The position numbers and the translations under genes are program-made. A stretch of 34,459 nt of DNA from Endobugula sp965225895 (GTDB taxonomy: Bacteria > Pseudomonadota > Gammaproteobacteria > Pseudomonadales > Cellvibrionaceae). How positions within the stretch are numbered: position 1 is the first letter of the stretch; every line of letters starts with the position of its first letter. Below are positions 29,112 through 34,459 of this stretch, one piece after another. A model generated the notes under the pieces. That model searched no databases. It had not been told where the DNA came from and saw only the letters and a list, made by a program, of their open reading frames with translations. Where the stretch lies: assembly GCA_965225895.1 (NCBI GenBank), contig CBDDBR010000003.1, forward strand, positions 1 through 34,459, given 5' to 3'.

Positions 29112-30784
29112 TAAGCAAAAAAAGACTAGCTGCCCTGACCGCAAGGAAATCTCGCCTGGAAAGTATGCGTGTCAACTGGCTATCGCTCTGGCAGGAAGTG
29201 TCTGAACTGGTCAATCCGAACGAATCTGATTACACAACCAAGGACTCGCAAGGGCAAGTTAAAACTAAAAAGGTCTTCGACAGCACAGCTACTCACGCTA
29301 ATGAAAATTTAGCGGCTGGTTTGCATGGAATGATGACTAACCCCGCTGTGAAGTGGTTTGGGCTAGCGTTAAAAAAATCCAAAGAAGGCGAAGACAGCAA
29401 AGAAGTGAAAGAATGGCTGGACGCAACGTCTAATGCGATGCGTGAAGAAATGGGAAGCTTTGAAGTTGCCCTTTCTTCTCATTTACACGAGTTTTATTTA
29501 AACCTTGGCTCTGTAGGAACTTCCGCCTTATTTATAGGTGAGCGTCCAGAGGGCGGCATTTATATTCAATCCATAGCGATAGCTGATCTGCTTGTTGGCG
29601 AAAGCCAGTACGGTGATGTAAACACCGTGTTTAGAGATTTTGAAATGACAGCTCACCAGATGATGGACAAGTGGGAGCTCAAAGCCTTACCTGAAGATGT
29701 TAAAATAGCCCTTGCCAAAGGCAACCTTGACGAAAAGTTTACAATAACACATTGCGTTTACCCGAGAGAGCATTACGATAAAACCAAAAAAAGTAACACA
29801 GAGATGCCGATTGCTTCGGTTTATTTCTACAAAGACGATGTTATCCAAGAAAGTGGTTACCTCGAGATGCCTTATGTTGTGGCTCGCTGGCAGAAGAATA
29901 CAAGTGAGATTTACGGTCGTTCACCGGGCATGACAGCATTGCAGGATATAAAAATGCTGCAATCAATGGCTAAAACCGTAATCAGATCGGCTCAAAAAGT
30001 GGTCGACCCAACATTACTTATTCCCAAGGACAGCGTATTGAGCCCGATAAAAACGCTTCCCGGCTCAATGATTCATTACAATAGCAATCTTAAAGGGACT
30101 CATAATGAAAAAATAACACCGTTACTAACGGGTGGGAACATCCCGATAGGCGAAGCGATGTTGGAAGGCTTGCGGAATCGTATCCGAGTGATTTTTTTCA
30201 ATGACCAGCTGCAACTCATAGGTGGTAATAATATGACAGCGACAGAAATTGTTGAGAGAACAGAAAGAATGATGCGTCTCATGGGTCCAGTGCTTGGACG
30301 AATGGAATCTGAGTTTCTAGGCCCATTAATAAATAGATCTTTCGGAGTACTATTTAGACAAGGGCGACTGCCTGAATTACCTGAAGAATTACAAACAGGT
30401 GAAGAAGTTGAGATCAATATTGAATATGTATCTCCTCTGGCTAAAGCTCAAAGGCAGACGGACATGCAAGGCATAAGGCAAGCTATGGAGATGGCTGGAC
30501 CAATGTCTCAAATCAACCCTGGCGTACTTGAAGTTATCAACGCTGAAGAGGCATTCCGATACATTGCTAACTTGCTAGGCGTTCCTACAAAGCTTCTTAA
30601 TTCTCGGGAAGAATTAAAAGAGCAACGAGACAAACAACAGCAGGCCGAAGCAGAAGCACAAACAATGCAACAAACAGAACAAGAGATAGCTATGGTTGGG
30701 CAAGGCGTTGATGCTGCAAGTAAAGCAAAAGACGCAGGCTTGCTGGAAGCAGGCGTGTTGGAAAGGGCGATAAGCAATGGATGA
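29108..30784 (+). CDS. Portal (head-tail connecting) protein
   Basis: 558 aa, T7-like portal type. Visible family features: LTARKSRLESMRVNWLSLWQEVSELVNP (5-32), FDSTATHANENLAAGLHGMMTNPAVKWFGL (about 57-86), GRSPGMTALQDIKMLQSMAKT (about 275-295) and TATEIVERTERMMRLMGPVLGRMESEFLGPLINR (about 375-408). It forms the dodecameric ring through which DNA is packaged and ejected. C-terminal 40 residues are Gln/Ala/Glu rich. Confidence 0.93.
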   Translation: MISKKRLAALTARKSRLESMRVNWLSLWQEVSELVNPNESDYTTKDSQGQVKTKKVFDSTATHANENLAAGLHGMMTNPAVKWFGLALKKSKEGEDSKEVKEWLDATSNAMREEMGSFEVALSSHLHEFYLNLGSVGTSALFIGERPEGGIYIQSIAIADLLVGESQYGDVNTVFRDFEMTAHQMMDKWELKALPEDVKIALAKGNLDEKFTITHCVYPREHYDKTKKSNTEMPIASVYFYKDDVIQESGYLEMPYVVARWQKNTSEIYGRSPGMTALQDIKMLQSMAKTVIRSAQKVVDPTLLIPKDSVLSPIKTLPGSMIHYNSNLKGTHNEKITPLLTGGNIPIGEAMLEGLRNRIRVIFFNDQLQLIGGNNMTATEIVERTERMMRLMGPVLGRMESEFLGPLINRSFGVLFRQGRLPELPEELQTGEEVEINIEYVSPLAKAQRQTDMQGIRQAMEMAGPMSQINPGVLEVINAEEAFRYIANLLGVPTKLLNSREELKEQRDKQQQAEAEAQTMQQTEQEIAMVGQGVDAASKAKDAGLLEAGVLERAISNG

Positions 30785-30986
30785 AGAAGAATTAAAAGAA
30801 TTAGAAACTAGTTACAAGGTTACGTTTTCCACCGTCGATGGCAAGAAAGTTTTAGAGCACATTATAGAGACCACAGGGCTTATTAAACTTTCGTATGACC
30901 CTGAAGGACGACCGGAAAACACTTTTTACAACGAGGGCAGACGCTCTATTGGGATAATGATTTCACAAATGATAGATAAGGAATAA
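30777..30986 (+). CDS. Small head protein (Bbp19-like)
   Basis: 69 aa, overlapping the portal end by 8 nt. YKVTFSTVDGKKVLEHIIETTGL...FYNEGRRSIGIMISQMI resembles the Bbp19-type small phage proteins found after podovirus portals (VFSTPDGxxVL...GRRxxxL). Role unknown; probably head morphogenesis. Confidence 0.55.
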   Translation: MDEEELKELETSYKVTFSTVDGKKVLEHIIETTGLIKLSYDPEGRPENTFYNEGRRSIGIMISQMIDKE

Positions 30987-30989
30987 AAA

Positions 30990-31802
30990 ATGACAGATCC
31001 AGTAATTGAAACTAAAGACATTGAAACTAAAGACATTGAAGATACAGGGGGCGCTAAAACTTGGCTTGATGCGTTTCCTGAAGAGCTTAGAGACAATCCT
31101 ACTCTTAATAAATACAAAAATCTTGATGCTCTTGGTGCTGCACACATCAGCTTACAGGCACATTTAGGTGAGGACAAGATTTCCAAGCCGATCACTGAAG
31201 ATGACTGGAACGACACTTACAACTTCCTTGGTCGTCCTGAGGAGGCAACAGGCTATGAATTACCTGTTGACGAATTACCTGATGCGGTAAAGAACTCTTT
31301 CACTGAAGAATCTATGACCAGTCTGAAAAGCAAAGCACACGAATTAGGTTTGAACGCAACGCAGTTAAAAGGCATGTTTGACCATTACACATCAAACATT
31401 GTTGAGCAACAAACATTATCAGACGCAAATAAAGCGCAAGAGGCGGTTGATGGTGAGAAAGCACTTAAAGAGGAGTGGGGGCTGGCTTATGAACAAAAAT
31501 TAGGCTTTGCTAAAAAAGCGGTTGAAGAATATGGCGGCGAAGAATTACTTGCGCTGCTTGAAAAGACAGGGCTTGGAAACCACCCCGATTTGGTTAAGGC
31601 GTTTGCAAAGGTCGGAGAATCTACAATGCCGGACAATGAGTTGATAGGCCACGACCCAGAAAGTAGGCTAAACAGCCCTACAGAAGCGATGGACAAGGCT
31701 AAACAGCTGATGGCTCACCCAGCTTATCTTGATAAAACAAATCCTGAACACACACAGCTGGTCAAGAAAGTAGCAGCTCTATTCGCCCAAGCTCACAAGT
31801 AA
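30990..31802 (+). CDS. Scaffolding/capsid-assembly-like protein
   Basis: 270 aa, 3 nt after the previous gene. Acidic helical protein; the N-terminus has a duplicated IETKDIETKDIE. The core (WLDAFPEELRDNPTLNKYKNLDALGAAHISLQAHLG) and the ALKEEWGLAYEQKLGFAKKAVEEYG stretch are typical of phage scaffold proteins placed directly before the major capsid gene. It would guide procapsid assembly and be removed or cleaved. No protease motif. Confidence 0.7.
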   Translation: MTDPVIETKDIETKDIEDTGGAKTWLDAFPEELRDNPTLNKYKNLDALGAAHISLQAHLGEDKISKPITEDDWNDTYNFLGRPEEATGYELPVDELPDAVKNSFTEESMTSLKSKAHELGLNATQLKGMFDHYTSNIVEQQTLSDANKAQEAVDGEKALKEEWGLAYEQKLGFAKKAVEEYGGEELLALLEKTGLGNHPDLVKAFAKVGESTMPDNELIGHDPESRLNSPTEAMDKAKQLMAHPAYLDKTNPEHTQLVKKVAALFAQAHK

Positions 31803-31826
31803 AAAAAAGCTTGGTTCATTTTTTAG

Positions 31827-31856
31827 TTGACACCTGGCGGATAATGATATTATTAT
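31827..31856 (+). promoter_or_regulatory. Promoter for major capsid gene
   Basis: TTGACA (31827-31832), 18-nt spacer, TATTAT (31851-31856; 5 of 6). A roughly 110-nt leader follows, ending in the strong SD TTAGGAGGACAGTT before the ATG at 31975. It sits in the 172-nt gap between scaffold and capsid. Confidence 0.65.
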
Positions 31857-31974
31857 AAACCATAATGTATTAGTAGACACTCTTCTGCAGACCTATTAAT
31901 TATTTTATATGAACCCCACACGGGATACTTCAAAACCAAACCATATATTTTAATTATTAATTAGGAGGACAGTT

Positions 31975-32853
31975 ATGTCTTATGAAATCACAAAAGCTTT
32001 TGTGGCGCAGTATTCTGCGAATGTACAATTACTAACACAACAAAATGGTTCGCTATTACGTAAATGGGTAAACGAAGAAAAGGTCAAGGGCGAATCTTCT
32101 TTCTTCGACCAAATAGGCGCAACATACGCCTCTAAGGTTTTAACCCGTCACGCGGATACTCCGCGTTCGGACACTGTGCATGAACGTCGTCGTCTTACTA
32201 CACAGGCTTTTGCTTGGGCGGATTTAATCGACAATGAAGATTTAGTCAAAACTCTAAGTGACCCGACTTCCAAATATGCGATTAACGCCTCTATGGCGAT
32301 GGGTCGTGCCATGGACGAAGTTATAGTCGATGCGGCTTTAGGGACATCATATGCGGGTGAAGACGGCGCAACGTCGCTTACTGGTCAGACTGCTATTCCT
32401 CACGGAAGCGCTGGCTTAACTCTTGCTAAATTGCTAAACGCAAAAGAAACGTTGGACGGTGACAATGTTGACACTGACGGGCGTTATTTAGTCTGCACAG
32501 CTAAACAAATCAGCGATTTGTTAAACACTACTGAAGTTAAAAGTGCTGATTATAACACTGTTAGAGCTTTGGCGACAGGTGATATTGAGTCATTCTTAGG
32601 CTTTAAATTCTTGTCAGTAAACGGCAAGCGTAGTCAAGGCACGAAAATCATCCCGACTAACAATGCCGCTAGCCGCCGCTGTTTCGCTTTCCACGCAAGT
32701 GGCTTGACGCTAGGCATTGGCGCTGACGTCAAAACTGAAATTGACAAACGCCCCGATAAGAACTGCGCGACGCAAGTGTTCTTATCTATGTCCATTGGTG
32801 CAACTCGTATGGACGAGAAAAAAGTACTTGAAGTGCTTTGTTCTGAATCTTAG
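31975..32853 (+). CDS. Major capsid protein
   Basis: 292 aa. Segments such as VAQYSANVQLLTQQNGSLLR, SFFDQIG, RHADTPRSDTVHERRRLTTQAFAWADLIDNEDLVKTLSDPTS and YAINASMAMGRAMDEVIVDAALG are diagnostic of podovirus HK97-fold capsids. Expected to form the icosahedral head. It has an unusually strong SD and its own promoter, as expected for the most abundant virion protein. Confidence 0.92.
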   Translation: MSYEITKAFVAQYSANVQLLTQQNGSLLRKWVNEEKVKGESSFFDQIGATYASKVLTRHADTPRSDTVHERRRLTTQAFAWADLIDNEDLVKTLSDPTSKYAINASMAMGRAMDEVIVDAALGTSYAGEDGATSLTGQTAIPHGSAGLTLAKLLNAKETLDGDNVDTDGRYLVCTAKQISDLLNTTEVKSADYNTVRALATGDIESFLGFKFLSVNGKRSQGTKIIPTNNAASRRCFAFHASGLTLGIGADVKTEIDKRPDKNCATQVFLSMSIGATRMDEKKVLEVLCSES

Positions 32854-32868
32854 AAAAGGAAAATTAAA

Positions 32869-33288
32869 ATGACAAAAACTCACTCTCCAGAAATAGCAGG
32901 TTCATTCGCAAACCCTGTAAAATTATTGGACGGTGCCGTTGTAAACGGTAACGTTCGTGTGAAACGATCAACTATCCCTTTAGCTGGGCAAGCTGTTGGC
33001 GACACTGTTGTTATTGCAAAAGCTGTCGCAGGCGAAAGCTTTCTATATGCGGTTATTAACAACGCACCCGGTCTTGGCTCAACGGCTACTATTGCCATTG
33101 GAATCGAGGGCGACACGGGCAAATACAGAGCCGCATTGAAAAAAGACACTGTTGTTCCCGAGTTGGCATCAGTTGCTGGCTCTCTTGCTAAGCTGACTAC
33201 AGACGAAGAAATCTTTATCACAGTCGCCGCCGCAGCATTACCAGCTTCTGGTACTCTGGTGGTTGACCTGTACTTCGCATCAACTTAA
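32869..33288 (+). CDS. Capsid decoration-like protein
   Basis: 139 aa, 15 nt after the capsid gene. Beta-rich, glycine/valine-rich, no charges clustered: VVNGNVRVKRSTIPLAGQAVGDTVVIAKAVAGESFLYAVINN. Size and location immediately after the capsid gene fit a decoration or head-cementing protein. No name assigned. Confidence 0.55.
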   Translation: MTKTHSPEIAGSFANPVKLLDGAVVNGNVRVKRSTIPLAGQAVGDTVVIAKAVAGESFLYAVINNAPGLGSTATIAIGIEGDTGKYRAALKKDTVVPELASVAGSLAKLTTDEEIFITVAAAALPASGTLVVDLYFAST

Positions 33289-33294
33289 AAACTG

Positions 33295-33313
33295 GGGGGA
33301 GCAATCCCCCTTT
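33295..33313 (+). terminator. Rho-independent terminator/attenuator after the capsid genes
   Basis: GGGGGA-GCAA-TCCCCC (33295-33310) with a GNRA tetraloop, then TTT and CCTTTT. It falls between the decoration gene and the tail adaptor gene, and would reduce read-through after high capsid expression. Confidence 0.7.
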
Positions 33314-33332
33314 CCTTTTGAAGGATTTAACA

Positions 33333-33887
33333 ATGTCGAGGTCTACAACTTCCATAATAAATAATGCTCTTGGACGCATTGGCGTTGCGACTATATCCAG
33401 CCTAAGTGATGACTCCAATGAAGCAAGACTAGCTAATAGTACTTATAATCAGACGTTAGGCGATCTTTTAACAGCTCACGATTGGTCGTTTGCGATTAAG
33501 CGTGTTGAACTGGCTTTGGACGTGCAGGTACCACTGTTTGATTATTCCAGGCAGTATTTATTACCAGTTGATTGCCTGAAAGTCATAAGCATCTCAGGAG
33601 ACGGTGCTTTTGAAGTAGAAGGTAATAAACTATTAACAGATGAGCCAAGCGTTAAATTACAATATACATCACTGGTGGAAGACCCAAATGAGTTCTCATC
33701 CACATTCGCAGAGGTCTTGTCTGCAAGACTAGCGTATGAGTGGTCGATACCTTTGGTGAATAGCACAACACTAACCGAGCTGTACTACGCATTATATACC
33801 GAAAAGCTGGGGGCCTCCGTCGGCAGACGACATGGCTCAGCGATGGGAAACGTGGAAACATCTACGTGGCTCAATAGCAGGAATTAA
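33333..33887 (+). CDS. Tail adaptor (tail tubular A-like)
   Basis: 184 aa from ATG 33333, with TTGAAGGATTTAAC upstream; a TTG at 33318 is within that SD. SRSTTSIINNALGRIGVATISSLSDDSNEARLANSTYNQTLGDLLTAHDWSFAIKR is the hallmark of the gp4/tail-tube-A adaptor that fits below the portal. Followed after 1 nt by the tail tube/stabilisation gene. Confidence 0.85.
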   Translation: MSRSTTSIINNALGRIGVATISSLSDDSNEARLANSTYNQTLGDLLTAHDWSFAIKRVELALDVQVPLFDYSRQYLLPVDCLKVISISGDGAFEVEGNKLLTDEPSVKLQYTSLVEDPNEFSSTFAEVLSARLAYEWSIPLVNSTTLTELYYALYTEKLGASVGRRHGSAMGNVETSTWLNSRN

Positions 33888-33888
33888 A

Positions 33889-34459
33889 ATGGGTAGAGTT
33901 TCATCAATTAACACAAACTTTACAGCTGGCGAGTTATCTCCAACCCTTGACGGCAGAGTTGACATTGTAAAATATTTCAACGGCTGTAAAACCCTTCAAA
34001 ACATGCTAGTCATGGTTCACGGTCCAGCGACTCGCAGGGGTGGGTTTAATTTCGTCGTTGAAGTAAAAGACAGTTCTAAGAAAACACGATTATTACCTTT
34101 CGCTTTCTCTGTGGCTCAATCCTATATACTGGAGTTTGGGCATAACTACATAAGATTCCATCGGAATTATAGCTCTATCAGCACTACTCCTTTTTCACCT
34201 GAGTTCTCGGCAGACTTTGACAAAGGCGTCTTTTACGAAGTGGCAACTACTTACTCAGAAGATGAAGTTGGTGAGTTAAACATCACGCAGTCTGCTGATG
34301 TTCTGTTTATAGCACATAAAAATCACGCACCAAAAGAACTGAATAGAATGTCCCAGAACGTCTGGGAGATAAACGACATCAAATTTAAAGATGGCCCTTA
34401 TTTGCCAATCAATACCACCGATACGACACTAGCTTTAAGCGGCACATCAGGTGACGTAA
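33889..34459 (+). CDS. Tail tube/stabilisation-type protein, 5' part (truncated by contig end)
   Basis: Starts with MGRVSSINTNFTAGELSPTL and runs 190 codons plus one base to the end without a stop. GRVDIVKYFNGCKTLQNMLVMVHGPATRRGGFNFVVEVKD and WEINDIKFKDGPYLPINTTDTTL are typical of the tail-tube/stabilisation family after the tail adaptor. The remainder is the open frame at 1-1491. Joined directly, the frame hits a stop within four codons, so two bases (or 3n+2) are apparently missing between the ends. Confidence 0.85.
   Translation, partial: MGRVSSINTNFTAGELSPTLDGRVDIVKYFNGCKTLQNMLVMVHGPATRRGGFNFVVEVKDSSKKTRLLPFAFSVAQSYILEFGHNYIRFHRNYSSISTTPFSPEFSADFDKGVFYEVATTYSEDEVGELNITQSADVLFIAHKNHAPKELNRMSQNVWEINDIKFKDGPYLPINTTDTTLALSGTSGDV

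Noticed and set aside
1..34459. tRNA genes, integrase, attachment site
   Set aside because: None recognised. The non-coding stretch near 10.8-11.0 kb has tRNA-like pieces (GGTTCGGAGTC) but no complete cloverleaf, and no integrase gene is present.

Overview
The window looks like a nearly complete genome of a short-tailed (podovirus-type) phage of a Gram-negative, AT-rich bacterium, opened at an arbitrary point inside a tail gene. The start of that gene lies at the right end (33889-34459) and its remainder at the left end (1-1491). The two ends do not join in frame, so a few bases are probably missing. Evidence for a Gram-negative host is a phage-encoded signal-peptide/beta-barrel protein, a GH24 lysozyme with a 3TM-type holin, and T7-like ejection and tail-fibre proteins. 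I see no integrase, DNA polymerase, primase, helicase or RNA polymerase, so the phage appears to rely heavily on host enzymes.

Layout. Rightward late block: it starts at a consensus promoter (25983-26011). It runs through a small HTH gene, terS, terL, a GNAT protein, head genes, portal, scaffold-like gene, major capsid (with its own promoter) and tail adaptor. Across the contig ends it continues with the tail tube/stabilisation protein, three internal virion/ejection-type proteins, tail fibre, fibre-assembly-like protein and lysis genes. A second strong promoter (10096-10124) then serves three tiny ORFs, and a bidirectional terminator (10704-10744) closes the block.

Leftward early block (25874 down to 11041): an accessory region (21.3-25.9 kb) holds three Sel1-repeat proteins, an outer-membrane-type protein, helical repeat and coiled-coil proteins and a very acidic protein. 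A replication/recombination module follows: an initiator-like protein with an iteron array inside its gene, a Dam-type methyltransferase, a Ref-like HNH protein, RecT, YqaJ exonuclease, a DUF1367-like protein, an ASCH-like protein and SSB. Two more Sel1 proteins, an XRE regulator overlapping a 5-methylcytosine methyltransferase, and small membrane proteins complete it. Two leftward promoters share a TTGT-GGTT-ACA operator-like element.

The most unusual points are: (1) five Sel1-like-repeat genes in one 34 kb phage; (2) a roughly 0.27 kb non-coding segment between a near-consensus leftward promoter and the terminator, with long complementary stems and a short ORF resembling a tmRNA tag; (3) iterons conserved at DNA level but read in alternating frames in the initiator gene; (4) a leader in which one CCCCTC segment can pair with either of two partners, one being the initiator's Shine-Dalgarno; (5) a recurrent AAAGGAGAAATAARATG translation cassette with tiny coupled ORFs.
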